From: Candidatus Omnitrophota bacterium
GTDB taxonomy: Bacteria; Omnitrophota; Gorgyraeia; Zapsychrales; Zapsychraceae
DNA length: 40,937 nucleotides
Direction: 5' to 3'
Assembly (NCBI GenBank): GCA_020053475.1
Contig: JAGVNC010000049.1
Location: 1-40,937, forward strand
The stretch's first letter is position 1; every line of letters starts with the position of its first letter. Shown here piece by piece: positions 24,605-32,816 of the stretch. A program made the translations under genes and the position numbers. Below the pieces are notes generated by a model. The model worked only from the letters and a program-made list of their open reading frames with translations, was not told where the DNA came from and searched no databases.

Positions 24605-25792
24605 CTATCCTCGGATTTCTTTTAGGCTTTTTTCTAGAATGTATATTGCCTTATCTACTTGTTTTTTGGTCACATTGAGCGCCGGCATCAGACGTAATAC
24701 ATTGCCTTGCGTGCAATTGATGATCAAGCCGTGCGCTAAACACTTTTCAAAAATATTTTTCCCTTCGATATTGAGTTCAACGCCAATCATCAGCCCTAAG
24801 CCGCGGACGTCTTTGATCAAAGAATACTTCTTTTTCAGGTCATTGAGTTTTTCACGCAGGTATTGGCCCATGACTTTTGTGTTTCTAAGCATTTTATCAC
24901 CCGTCAGTGCTTTAAAAACACCCAAGGAGGCTTTGCATACCAAAGGGCTCCCCCCGAATGTCGAGGCATGCATCCCTGGCTTTAGCACATCGGTAAATTT
25001 GTCTTTGACAACCAACGCCCCGATCGGAAGTCCGCCGCCTAAGGCTTTGGCTAACGTCATTAAATCCGGTTCAACGCCGTAATGGTTAAAGCAAAACATT
25101 TCTCCCGTGCGTCCCATCCCCGTCTGGACTTCATCAAAAATCAGAAGAATATCTTTCTCATCGCAAATGCGGCGGATTTCTTTCACGTAAGCCTCTTGGG
25201 CCACATTCAGTCCCCCCTCTCCTTGGATCAATTCCATCATGATGGCGATCGTTTGATCCGTGATCGCTTTTTTAAGCGCATCGATATCGTTAAAAGAGAC
25301 ATGAATAAATCCCGTGGGCAACGGATCAAACCCTTGTTGATATTTGGCTTGCCCTGTCGCGGCGAGCGCGCCTAACGTCCGGCCATGAAAGGAGTTCTTC
25401 ATGGTGATAATCTCAAACCGTTTGGTCTTTTGGCCATACGCCCGGGCTAATTTGATTGCGCCCTCCGTCGCTTCAGATCCACTATTGCCAAAGAACACTT
25501 TGCCGGCAAAAGACCAGCGAATGATTTCTTTGGCCAATTTTGCTTGCTGGGGGTGATAAAAATTATTCGGGAGATGAATCAGCTTATCGATTTGGTCGCG
25601 TACCGCCGACATCACCTTGACATGGCAATGCCCGACGTTATTGACACCCCATCCGGGAAAGAAATCCAAATATTCTTTTCCATCGATATCAATGAGTTTC
25701 ATCCCCTTGCCTTTGACAAAAATCACCGGCGTCCGCGTGTAGGTGGACAGGATATAATCGTCGTAGGCTTTAAAAATTTCTGCTTTTTTCAT
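24605..25792 (-). CDS. argD: Acetylornithine/succinylornithine-type aminotransferase
   Basis: I choose 25792 (MKKAEIFKAYDDY); the in-frame ATG at 25801 lies within the upstream heptad tract and would add three residues encoded by repeat. The 395-residue class III aminotransferase has NSGSEATEGAIKLAR (103-117), FHGRTLGALAAT, FDEVQTGMGRTG with D220, and the PLP lysine K249 in TLAKALGGG. It makes N-acetylornithine from the semialdehyde. Related enzymes also act in lysine synthesis, but DapL is present here for that. Confidence 0.93.
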   Translation of the reverse strand: MKKAEIFKAYDDYILSTYTRTPVIFVKGKGMKLIDIDGKEYLDFFPGWGVNNVGHCHVKVMSAVRDQIDKLIHLPNNFYHPQQAKLAKEIIRWSFAGKVFFGNSGSEATEGAIKLARAYGQKTKRFEIITMKNSFHGRTLGALAATGQAKYQQGFDPLPTGFIHVSFNDIDALKKAITDQTIAIMMELIQGEGGLNVAQEAYVKEIRRICDEKDILLIFDEVQTGMGRTGEMFCFNHYGVEPDLMTLAKALGGGLPIGALVVKDKFTDVLKPGMHASTFGGSPLVCKASLGVFKALTGDKMLRNTKVMGQYLREKLNDLKKKYSLIKDVRGLGLMIGVELNIEGKNIFEKCLAHGLIINCTQGNVLRLMPALNVTKKQVDKAIYILEKSLKEIRG

Positions 25793-25795
25793 ATA

Positions 25796-25864
25796 GTTCA
25801 TAGTTCGTAGTTCGTGGTTCGTAGTAAAAACTAAATCTGTCTACGAACTCCGAGCTACCAACTA
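25796..25864. repeat. Heptad-word dyad between argB and argD
   Basis: Three to four tandem TAGTTCG-type units lie on the argD side and merge into its start codon region. Complementary CTACGAA and CTACCAA units lie next to the argB stop. The tract leaves no room for a normal ribosome site in front of argD. Confidence 0.8.
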
Positions 25865-25865
25865 A

Positions 25866-26720
25866 TTATCCTTTTAATATCTGTGTCCCAATCCCGCGGT
25901 TCGTAAAGAATTCCAGCAACAACGCGTGCTGAATGCGCGCGTCAACAATGTGGGTTTTTTGGACCCCGCCCAGCAACGCTTCGGTACACGATCTGACTTT
26001 GGGGATCATTCCGCCATGAATCACGTTTAGCTTGATGAGGTCCTCCACTTCCGCAATAGTCAATGTTGAAATCATCGATTCTGCATCTTCGGGATTGCGC
26101 ATGACACCCTGGACGTTCGTCAATAAAACCAATTTTTCCGCTTCCATGGAATTCGCAATGGCACTCGCCACTTCATCCGCGTTAATGTTGTGTAACTGTT
26201 TTTCTTCGGACACGCCCATCGGGGACACGACCGTGATATACCCGCGCTTTAAATGTTTTTCCAGCGCCTGGCGGTTGATCGATGTAATGCTTCCCACAAA
26301 GCCAAGGTCTTTGGCCGCTTTACGTTTCTCCACATAAATAATGTTTTCCTCGCCGGATAATCCTGTCACGTCGCCTTTGAGTTCCTTGATTTCTTTGACA
26401 ATCCGTCTGTTGAGTTTCCCTAACTCTTCGCTAACGATCGCCAGCGTTTCTTTGTCCGTCACCCGGATCCCTTCGTGAAATTCGCTTTTGATCCCCTCTT
26501 CTTTGAGGCGCGTGCTGATGTGCGGCCCGCCGCCGTGGACGAGGATGGTCCGGATCCCGACGTAACTTAAGAACACAATATCTTCAAGCACATTACGGCG
26601 GATCGTGTCATTATCCAGGATACTTCCGCCGTATTTAATGACGAACACTTTCTGGCGGAAAGCATGGATGTAGGGAATCGCTTCGATCAGGATATTTGCT
26701 TTTTGAATAAACTCTTCCAT
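25866..26720 (-). CDS. argB: N-acetylglutamate kinase
   Basis: I use the ATG at 26720 (MEEFIQKANILIEAIPYI); the codon before it is TTG. The 284-residue amino-acid kinase has KYGGS (29-33), VHGGGPHIS (62-70) and the C-terminal NVIHGGMIPKVRSC segment. It phosphorylates N-acetylglutamate, usually the feedback-regulated step. An N-terminal helix of about 20 residues precedes the core, a feature linked to arginine-sensitive forms in known enzymes; here that is inference. It follows argJ by 16 nt. Confidence 0.95.
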   Translation of the reverse strand: MEEFIQKANILIEAIPYIHAFRQKVFVIKYGGSILDNDTIRRNVLEDIVFLSYVGIRTILVHGGGPHISTRLKEEGIKSEFHEGIRVTDKETLAIVSEELGKLNRRIVKEIKELKGDVTGLSGEENIIYVEKRKAAKDLGFVGSITSINRQALEKHLKRGYITVVSPMGVSEEKQLHNINADEVASAIANSMEAEKLVLLTNVQGVMRNPEDAESMISTLTIAEVEDLIKLNVIHGGMIPKVRSCTEALLGGVQKTHIVDARIQHALLLEFFTNRGIGTQILKG

Positions 26721-26736
26721 CAATGAACTCGCTTTC

Positions 26737-27885
26737 TTAATTGTATTCGGCGTTAATCCGGACGTATTCGTACGATAAATCCGACGTGTAAACGACCGAT
26801 TGATGTCTGCCGATATTTAAATCCACATGAATGACAATATGTTTCTTGGCAAAGGAACTAAACTTGATTTTCAAATGGTCTTCCGTCACTTTCTTGATGG
26901 CCAATGATCCAACGGCCGCGGCCACACGCCCCCAATTGGGATTGCTTCCGAAAGCCGCAGTCTTCACGAGAACGGAATTGCCGATTTGCAGGCCAACTGT
27001 TTTGGCTTGGCTCTCGCTCTTAGCACCAGTGACGCGAATCTCAATTAATTTCGTCGCTCCTTCGCCATCAACCACAATTTTTTTGGCCAAATCCAGGCAG
27101 ACGAATTTCAAAGCCTTTAAGAACCCCTGATAATCTTTGCCGGGCATGGTCATGGGTTTATTGCCAGCCAAACCGTTCGCCATGACAACCACCATGTCAT
27201 TGGTGCTCATGCACCCATCGATGGTAATCCGGTTAAACGTTTCTTCGTTGGCCTGACGTAATGCCGCCTGGAGCATCCCGCCGCTGATCGCCGCGTCGGT
27301 CGTGATGAACCCTAACATCGTCGCCATGTTGGGCGCGATCATGCCTGACCCTTTGGCGCATCCGGCGATTAATACTTTTCTCCCATCGAGCGTGCATCGG
27401 ACGCAAGCCTCTTTGGTTTTTAAGTCCGTCGTCAAAATCGCTTTGGCGGTTTTGCGTCCGGCGTCTTGCGTATTGGCTAATCCTTTGACGAGTTTTTGGC
27501 TGGCTGCCTTGATTTTCAAATACGGCAATGGTTTGCCGATGATCCCCGTCGACGCCACGACAATATGCTGGGGTTGGACGTTTAATAGTTTGCCAAAGAG
27601 CTCGGTTGTTTTTTCCGCGTATAAATAGCCAAAACTTCCGGTAAAACAATTGGCGTTCCCGCTGTTAACGACAACCGCTTGCGCTTTGTGATGGCGCAAA
27701 TTTTTCTGACTGATCAATAAGGGCGCTGCTTTGACGGAATTTTTTGTGAAAACCCCTGAGGCCGTCGCTGGGCGCTCACTGAAAATAAGCCCTAAATCCA
27801 GTTTGCCGGAACGCTTGATGCCGCTGGCAATGCCGTTTGCCTTAAAGCCAAGAGGTGTTGTTATCCCGCCTTTGATTGTTTTCAT
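26737..27885 (-). CDS. argJ: Ornithine acetyltransferase (glutamate N-acetyltransferase), ArgJ
   Basis: A 382-residue protein that should self-cleave before T189, in the conserved motif KGSGMIAPNMATMLGF (178-193). It moves acetyl groups from acetylornithine to glutamate, so the pathway runs as a cycle. Many ArgJ are bifunctional and also use acetyl-CoA; no argA or argE is present in the window, which fits but does not prove bifunctionality. An AGGA-type site lies upstream of the ATG. Confidence 0.96.
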   Translation of the reverse strand: MKTIKGGITTPLGFKANGIASGIKRSGKLDLGLIFSERPATASGVFTKNSVKAAPLLISQKNLRHHKAQAVVVNSGNANCFTGSFGYLYAEKTTELFGKLLNVQPQHIVVASTGIIGKPLPYLKIKAASQKLVKGLANTQDAGRKTAKAILTTDLKTKEACVRCTLDGRKVLIAGCAKGSGMIAPNMATMLGFITTDAAISGGMLQAALRQANEETFNRITIDGCMSTNDMVVVMANGLAGNKPMTMPGKDYQGFLKALKFVCLDLAKKIVVDGEGATKLIEIRVTGAKSESQAKTVGLQIGNSVLVKTAAFGSNPNWGRVAAAVGSLAIKKVTEDHLKIKFSSFAKKHIVIHVDLNIGRHQSVVYTSDLSYEYVRINAEYN

Positions 27886-27896
27886 AAAAATTTTCC

Positions 27897-28033
27897 TGGT
27901 AAATTCGAAGCACGAAATTCGCCCGCCCCGCCGCTTCGCGGCTAAAAGCCGCGGGCCGGGGAAATCCGAAACAATATTTAAATTTAAAATTTTGAATTTG
28001 TTTCGTGCTTCGTACTTCGAATTTCGGATTTTA
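27897..28033. repeat. Heptad-word dyad plus GC hairpin (argC-argJ gap)
   Basis: Units such as CGAAGCA and CGAAATT lie beside argJ, and complementary units TTCGTGC, TTCGTAC and TTCGAAT lie beside argC. A GC-rich hairpin (CCGCGGCTTTTAGCCGCG type, about 27930-27958) sits at the centre, where other gaps carry the 63-bp element. Confidence 0.75.
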
Positions 28034-29053
28034 TTATTTAAGCCCCTGTGTCTCTGGAAAACCGCACATGAGATTCATATTCTGCACGGCTTGTCCCGCC
28101 GCGCCTTTTAATAAATTATCAATGACCGAAGTTATAACCAAAAGTTTTCCATTTTGGCTCACGCTGACAGCAATATCGCAATAATTCGTCCCAACGACAT
28201 GTTTGATCTCGGGTTGCTGGCCGATATTTAACAGGCGAACAAACGGTTCGGTTTTATAAAATTTCTTGTAAATCTGATGGACCGCTTCGGCAGTCGTCTT
28301 TTCCTTCAACGACACGTAAATTGTCTCTAAAATCCCATTATTGATCGGCAATAGATGCGGCACAAAATTGACCGAGATCGGTTTGCCGGTGACTTGCGAT
28401 AAGTATAAATCGATTTCCGGCGCATGCTGATGGTTCAATACTTTGTACGCTTTAAAGTTCCCGTTCACTTCACAAAACATCATGCTCGTCACTGTTTTGC
28501 GCCCTGCCCCGCTCACGCCCGATTTGGCATCGATGATAATCGAAGTAATCTTTTTGCCCTGGGTCGCGCCGATCGGCGCTAAAGCCAACAACGCTGCCGT
28601 TGGGTAACATCCGGGGTTTGAGACGAGCTTGGCTTTCTTAATCTCTTCACGATACAATTCGGGAAGCCCATACACGGCTTTTTTGAGATTTTTTTTATCA
28701 ACGTGTTCTTCGATGTACCACTGTTGATATTGCTCAGGATCTTTGAGCCGATAATCGCCGCTAAAATCAATCACGGCTAAACCGGCTTTCAAAAGATCCG
28801 GCGCCAATTGCATGGCGATCGTATGCGGCACAGCTAATAAGATGACTTCACAGGACGTGGTAGCTTTGTCCAAATCAAAGGGCGTGCATTTTAGCGCAGT
28901 TTGTCCTTTAAGGTCAGGCCAAATGTCATCAACTTTCCCCTGTGTATTATTGGCGCTGACATACGTAACACGCACTCCCGGATGCTTTAAGAGGATTTTT
29001 AATGCGGTGTGCCCGGAGTATCCGCTGATCCCAACAATCCCGACTTTTTTCAT
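28034..29053 (-). CDS. argC: N-acetyl-gamma-glutamyl-phosphate reductase
   Basis: A 339-residue protein with the N-terminal NADP site GIVGISGYSGHTALKIL (5-21) and the active-site cysteine C149 in VSNPGCYPTAALLAL. HQHAPEI and VPHLLPINNGIL are also family segments. It reduces N-acetylglutamyl phosphate. It is the first gene of the arginine operon and lies 121 bp after rpsI, behind a terminator. Confidence 0.96.
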   Translation of the reverse strand: MKKVGIVGISGYSGHTALKILLKHPGVRVTYVSANNTQGKVDDIWPDLKGQTALKCTPFDLDKATTSCEVILLAVPHTIAMQLAPDLLKAGLAVIDFSGDYRLKDPEQYQQWYIEEHVDKKNLKKAVYGLPELYREEIKKAKLVSNPGCYPTAALLALAPIGATQGKKITSIIIDAKSGVSGAGRKTVTSMMFCEVNGNFKAYKVLNHQHAPEIDLYLSQVTGKPISVNFVPHLLPINNGILETIYVSLKEKTTAEAVHQIYKKFYKTEPFVRLLNIGQQPEIKHVVGTNYCDIAVSVSQNGKLLVITSVIDNLLKGAAGQAVQNMNLMCGFPETQGLK

Positions 29054-29089
29054 AATTTTTGGTCTCTAAATCTAAGGAATATAAAGGTT

Positions 29090-29144
29090 TATATTAAAAT
29101 AAAAAACCTATCTCGTCAACTCTTTTGTAGAGGGAGATAGGTTT
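29090..29144 (-). terminator. Rho-independent terminator of rplM-rpsI
   Basis: On the minus strand AAACCTATCTC (complement of 29134-29144) and its perfect 11-bp partner (29104-29114) form a hairpin followed by a T-rich tract (TTTTTTATTTTAA). It lies 30 nt past the rpsI stop. A TTGACG inside the hairpin could serve as the -35 of a weak argC promoter. Confidence 0.85.
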
Positions 29145-29174
29145 AAATTCCTTACTTCGGCTATATTCTTTAGG

Positions 29175-29570
29175 TTAACGCTTGACCCACTGGAATTTCT
29201 TCCTTGCTCCCTTTTGTCCCGGCTTTTTCCTTTCCTTCATTCTAGGATCACGCCTTAAAAGGTCAGCTTTCTTCAGAAGAGGCTTGTTGGATGCTTCACA
29301 GATAATCAGCGCACGAGATAACCCTAAACGAAAAGCGCCGGCTTGACCAGTGCTTCCACCGCCAGTGATTTTAGCGTCAATATCAAATTTATCTAATGTG
29401 TTGGTCAATTTTAAGGGTTCCAGAATAATAATCCTGTCCGTTTCACGCGGAAAATAATCTTCAAATCCTCGTTTATTCACACAAATCAGTCCTGTGCCGG
29501 GAGATAAATTCACTCGGGCAATTGAACTTTTGCGTCGACCTGTTGCTCCATATTTTACGATTTCAACCAT
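29175..29570 (-). CDS. rpsI: 30S ribosomal protein S9
   Basis: A 131-residue protein with YGATGRRKSSIARVNLSPG at the N-terminus, GGGSTGQAGAFRLGLSRAL in the middle and a basic C-terminus ending KKFQWVKR, which reaches the ribosomal P-site in known structures. S9 commonly follows L13, as here. Confidence 0.97.
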   Translation of the reverse strand: MVEIVKYGATGRRKSSIARVNLSPGTGLICVNKRGFEDYFPRETDRIIILEPLKLTNTLDKFDIDAKITGGGSTGQAGAFRLGLSRALIICEASNKPLLKKADLLRRDPRMKERKKPGQKGARKKFQWVKR

Positions 29571-29585
29571 TTATTATCCTTTAAT

Positions 29586-29645
29586 TTAGTCTCTCGTCTC
29601 TTGTCTCTCGTCGCCAGCTAGCGACTAGAGACGAAAGGCAAGCGA
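29586..29645. repeat. Heptad-word dyad between rplM and rpsI
   Basis: Units GTCTCTC, GTCTCTT and GTCGCCA are followed by complementary CTAGAGA, CGAAAGG and CAAGCGA. The dyad fills the gap between two normally tightly linked ribosomal-protein genes, so the arrays are not limited to metabolic operons. Confidence 0.75.
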
Positions 29646-30107
29646 CTAAACTTCAACAACAACGGGTTTTTGGGCGATATGCGGATGTTGATCTCCCGCA
29701 TACACGCGTAATTTCCCTCGAAGTTGGTTCCCCAAAGGCCCCGAAGGGATCATGCGATTGACGGCCAGCTTCATGACTTGCTCGGGTCTGTTTTTAAGCA
29801 TCACAGCCAAAGGGATCAATTTCTTTCCGCCAGGATATCCGGAATGGCGCCCGTATTCTTTTTGCTCTAATTTGCGCCCAGTGACCTTGATTTTTTCCGC
29901 GTTAATGATCACGACCATGTCTCCATTATCAATATGCGGAGTATACGTCACTTTATGCTTGCCGCGCAAAATGTGGGCCGCTTTGGTGGCGACACGCCCT
30001 AAGACTTTGTCCTTCGCGTCAATGACAAAGCATTGGCGCTCAACGTCTTCGGCTCGCGTAAAAAATGTTTTTTGGCTGTTTTTATCTGTAACTTTTTTCT
30101 GAGTCAT
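29646..30107 (-). CDS. rplM: 50S ribosomal protein L13
   Basis: A 153-residue protein containing QCFVIDAKDKVLGRVATKAA, LRGKHKVTYTPHIDNGD and GNQLRGKLRVYAGDQHPH, all typical of L13. A short N-terminal extension (about 20 residues) is present. It is the first gene of the rplM-rpsI operon behind a strong promoter. Confidence 0.97.
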   Translation of the reverse strand: MTQKKVTDKNSQKTFFTRAEDVERQCFVIDAKDKVLGRVATKAAHILRGKHKVTYTPHIDNGDMVVIINAEKIKVTGRKLEQKEYGRHSGYPGGKKLIPLAVMLKNRPEQVMKLAVNRMIPSGPLGNQLRGKLRVYAGDQHPHIAQKPVVVEV

Positions 30108-30138
30108 AAGATTTCTCTAAATGCGATAACGGAGTGAA

Positions 30139-30166
30139 AGTATAGCATTCTGGAATAAATTGTCAA
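30139..30166 (-). promoter_or_regulatory. Strong sigma-70-like promoter of rplM-rpsI
   Basis: On the minus strand TTGACA (30161-30166) and TATACT (30139-30144) are 16 bp apart. Predicted initiation near 30132 leaves a leader of about 25 nt before rplM. Confidence 0.75.
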
Positions 30167-30186
30167 CGATTTATTTTGTGGAAAGA

Positions 30187-30226
30187 AAAAGGGACAGATG
30201 TAATTTCAAAGACATCTGTCCTTTTT
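30187..30226. terminator. Terminator hairpin after the secreted-protein gene
   Basis: A perfect 10-bp inverted repeat (GGACAGATGT and its complement) is flanked by A- and T-tracts, giving a U-tail in either direction. It lies 20-60 nt past the stop of the gene ending at 30247 and isolates rplM from it. Confidence 0.8.
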
Positions 30227-30246
30227 CGAGTTCCCTTCGATGGGGC

Positions 30247-30867
30247 TTATTGAACTGGAACGGCAGCTGGACCTGGGTCAACAGCTGAAATAACAGCTAA
30301 CGTGCCGGCATTAACTGTTCGGAAAAGTAAGTTATCCATTTTGCCATTGCCATCAAAGTCGCCCTCAATGGGTTGAAAATAACCAGCTGGCTCAGTGATT
30401 GAATTGTGCGTTTGAACGCTAAAGCCGATTTCATTCCCATTGTTTCCGTTTAGGACATACGAATAAACTTGGCCGGGAGGAATAAGATCTGCTGCATCTC
30501 GATAATTAAAAACGACATCATTGACGCTGTCGCTATTTGTATCAGTAACTTTCTGCACGGAAATCACAAATGTATCAATGTTTCCTTCACCAATTAAATC
30601 TTTTGTCCAAAGGACGTCGCCTGTGGCTGCATTTAAACTGACGGCTTGGACGATGTCACTCTGGTTTCCTTCGCCGGGATAGACAACTCCCACCACAACC
30701 ATATTAGGGTATGCGGCAGGGTTACGGCTTGGGATGTAGGCTGCGGTATCGATTCTTCCATCATGAACGATATAATTCCAGAGTTCGGCGGCGTGCGCTA
30801 CACTGACTGAAAAGCTTGAAACAAGAGCAAGAACAAAGAAGAAAAATCTTAAGTGGGGAACTTTCAT
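30247..30867 (-). CDS. Secreted protein with FG-GAP/VCBS-like repeats
   Basis: I start at 30867 (MKVPHLRFFFFVLALVSS), which has an AGGAGAG site 6 nt upstream; longer open frame upstream would include the promoter. The 206-residue product has a signal peptide ending near AHA-AE. Two Asp/Asn/Gly loops (DTNSDSVNDV and DFDGNGKMDN) look like the calcium-binding loops of FG-GAP/VCBS beta-propeller blades. It is too short for a whole propeller. It is likely exported, but its function is unknown. Confidence 0.75.
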   Translation of the reverse strand: MKVPHLRFFFFVLALVSSFSVSVAHAAELWNYIVHDGRIDTAAYIPSRNPAAYPNMVVVGVVYPGEGNQSDIVQAVSLNAATGDVLWTKDLIGEGNIDTFVISVQKVTDTNSDSVNDVVFNYRDAADLIPPGQVYSYVLNGNNGNEIGFSVQTHNSITEPAGYFQPIEGDFDGNGKMDNLLFRTVNAGTLAVISAVDPGPAAVPVQ

Positions 30868-30905
30868 GAATGCTCTCCTTTTAACGGTTAAAAATCTAAC
30901 TGAAT

Positions 30906-30935
30906 AAAAGATAACATATCTTTTGGACTTGTCAA
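30906..30935 (-). promoter_or_regulatory. Promoter of the secreted-protein gene with overlapping palindrome
   Basis: On the minus strand TTGACA (30930-30935) and TATCTT (30908-30913) are 16 bp apart. A perfect 19-bp inverted repeat, AAAAGATA-ACA-TATCTTTT at 30906-30924, covers the -10 box and could be a repressor site. Confidence 0.65.
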
Positions 30936-30953
30936 GGGCTAACCCCTTCCCCA

Positions 30954-31703
30954 TTAATAATTAACACTTACCAAGCACAGCCCTTGCGCTTTGGCTGTGG
31001 GGGGCGCAAGTTTTCTATCTTTTTGAGAGAGAATCGTTTTCAGGCTTTTCCTCTTCAATCTCCCTGCGCCAACGACCAAGAGCGAGCCAACGATGTTGCG
31101 CACCATTTTGTAGAGAAATCCATCGGCAGTGATGTCGATAAAAATCAAAAATCCTCTTTGATGAATTTTCAATGATTTGATTGTGCGGATAGTTGAGGCC
31201 TTTTTCTTTAATGAAGAACCAGCCGCTTGAAACGATCTAAAATCATGCCGGCCAACGAGAGATTTGGCTTCCTTTTTCATTAGCGCGACATTGAGAGGAT
31301 ACGGATAATGCAGAGCAAAACGATCATGCAGGGGCGATCGGATTTTAAGGTGCGAAATCGTATAACGATATGTTTTTTGTTTTGCCGAATATTGGGCGTG
31401 GAATGTGTCGGAAACTTTCTTGACATCGATGACGGCAATGTCCGATGGGAGTAACGCATTGAGCGCGCGGTGCAGCTCCTCGACGGGCATAGCCTTGGGG
31501 ATTTTCACATTGGCGACTTGCCCTAATGCATGCACACCGCTGTCTGTCCGTCCGGATCCGATGACCGTTAGATCTTTCTTGAAAATAGTCTGGAGCGCTT
31601 TTTTGATTTCCCCTTGGACAGTGCGCTGGCCTTTGGGTTGGATTTGCCAACCATTGAAATGCGTTCCGTCGTATTCGAGGGTGAGTTTGAGATTTATAGA
31701 CAT
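30954..31703 (-). CDS. truA: tRNA pseudouridine synthase A
   Basis: A 249-residue protein. The catalytic Asp is D54 in GSGRTDSGVHALGQVAN, and LEYDGTHFNGWQIQP at the N-terminus is also typical. It makes pseudouridine at positions 38-40 of tRNA anticodon arms. The order leuB, asd, truA recurs in several proteobacteria, so this neighbourhood is old. Confidence 0.95.
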   Translation of the reverse strand: MSINLKLTLEYDGTHFNGWQIQPKGQRTVQGEIKKALQTIFKKDLTVIGSGRTDSGVHALGQVANVKIPKAMPVEELHRALNALLPSDIAVIDVKKVSDTFHAQYSAKQKTYRYTISHLKIRSPLHDRFALHYPYPLNVALMKKEAKSLVGRHDFRSFQAAGSSLKKKASTIRTIKSLKIHQRGFLIFIDITADGFLYKMVRNIVGSLLVVGAGRLKRKSLKTILSQKDRKLAPPTAKAQGLCLVSVNY

Positions 31704-31829
31704 GATCGTGACCAGTCGACAGTCGCCAGTGCGAAAATTTGTCCCTGGTCACTGGCGATCCCCTGAAATCGCTTGCGATTTCGGGGATTAAATCCCGGGA
31801 AGGCGAAGCCTTCCACGGGACCGGCGACT
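31704..31829. repeat. Heptad-word dyad enclosing a 63-bp double hairpin (asd-truA gap)
   Basis: Units such as TGACCAG and TCGCCAG lie beside truA. Complementary CTGGTCA and CTGGCGA units follow, then copy 4 of the conserved element in inverted orientation, and a final GGCGACT next to the asd stop. Confidence 0.75.
31758..31820 (-). repeat. Conserved double-hairpin element, copy 4
   Basis: Inverted relative to copy 1. The GAAATCGC stem has a shortened loop (ATCGCTTGCGAT), and the GGAAGGC-GAA-GCCTTCC stem is intact. Confidence 0.85.
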
Positions 31830-32816
31830 TTAAATCAGTTTTCTTTTAATTAACTCTTCCGCGATTTGGATCGCATTGAGGGCAGCGCCTTTGCGGATGT
31901 TGTCGGACACAATCCACAGATTGAGCCCATTTTTGATGGACTCGTCTTCGCGGATGCGCCCGACGAATGTCTCATCTTTGCCGGCCGCGTCTAGCGGAAG
32001 AGGATATTGGCTTTTGGCTAAATCATCGATCACTTTGACGCCCGGTGCTTTTTTGAGTAAGCTGATAGCTTTTGCACGGGTCAGTTTTTTCTTCGTTTCG
32101 ATGTTGACCGATTCGCTGTGCGCAAAAAAGACAGGAACACGCACGCACGTCGCGGTCACTTTAATCGACTTGTCCCCCATGATTTTGGTCGTTTCGTTGA
32201 CCATCTTCATCTCTTCTTTGGTGTAATGATTCGGCTGGGCAGCGTCGATCTGGGGGATCAGATTAAAAGCAATTTGATACTGAAATTTTCTGGCTGGCAT
32301 ATCTTGATTTTTCACCTGCTCACGCAATTCTTCAATGGCCTCGGCCCCGGCCCCGGACACGGACTGGTACGTCGAGACAACGACTCGTTTAATTTTGGCG
32401 TAATCATGCAACGGTTTAAGCGCGACAACCATTTGGATTGTCGAGCAATTAGGGTTGGCGATGATCCCTTTGTGTTTTTTGATGTCATTAGGGTTCACTT
32501 CAGGCACAACCAACGGGACATTTTTATCCATGCGGAATTGGCTGGTATTGTCAATGACAACACATCCGGCCTTGGCGGCAATCGGCGCCCAGATTTTGCT
32601 GATCTCCGCCCCCGGCGAAAACAGGCCAATATCCATGCCATCGAAGGAATGTTCGTTGACCTTCTCAATAGGGATGCCATCGATTGTTTCATCGACGTCA
32701 CTTGTCGAAAACAACTTCAATTGATTGACAGGGAAATGCCGCTGCTTAAGAATTTTGTAGAATTCTTGGCCAACAGCGCCGCGAATCCCTAATATCGCTA
32801 CGTTATATTTTTTCAT
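31830..32816 (-). CDS. asd: Aspartate-semialdehyde dehydrogenase
   Basis: A 328-residue protein with an N-terminal nucleotide site (AILGIRGAVGQEF, 7-19), the active-site cysteine C124 in ANPNCSTIQMV, SVSGAGAEAIEELREQ and the substrate segment VRVPVFFAHSES. It supplies aspartate semialdehyde to DapA for lysine and to the threonine/methionine branch. It overlaps leuB by 4 nt. Confidence 0.96.
   Translation of the reverse strand: MKKYNVAILGIRGAVGQEFYKILKQRHFPVNQLKLFSTSDVDETIDGIPIEKVNEHSFDGMDIGLFSPGAEISKIWAPIAAKAGCVVIDNTSQFRMDKNVPLVVPEVNPNDIKKHKGIIANPNCSTIQMVVALKPLHDYAKIKRVVVSTYQSVSGAGAEAIEELREQVKNQDMPARKFQYQIAFNLIPQIDAAQPNHYTKEEMKMVNETTKIMGDKSIKVTATCVRVPVFFAHSESVNIETKKKLTRAKAISLLKKAPGVKVIDDLAKSQYPLPLDAAGKDETFVGRIREDESIKNGLNLWIVSDNIRKGAALNAIQIAEELIKRKLI

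Noticed and set aside
30187-30226. Mobile-element relic at the GGACAGATGT inverted repeat
   Set aside because: Position and T-tracts are fully explained by a terminator. I see no other copy in the window.
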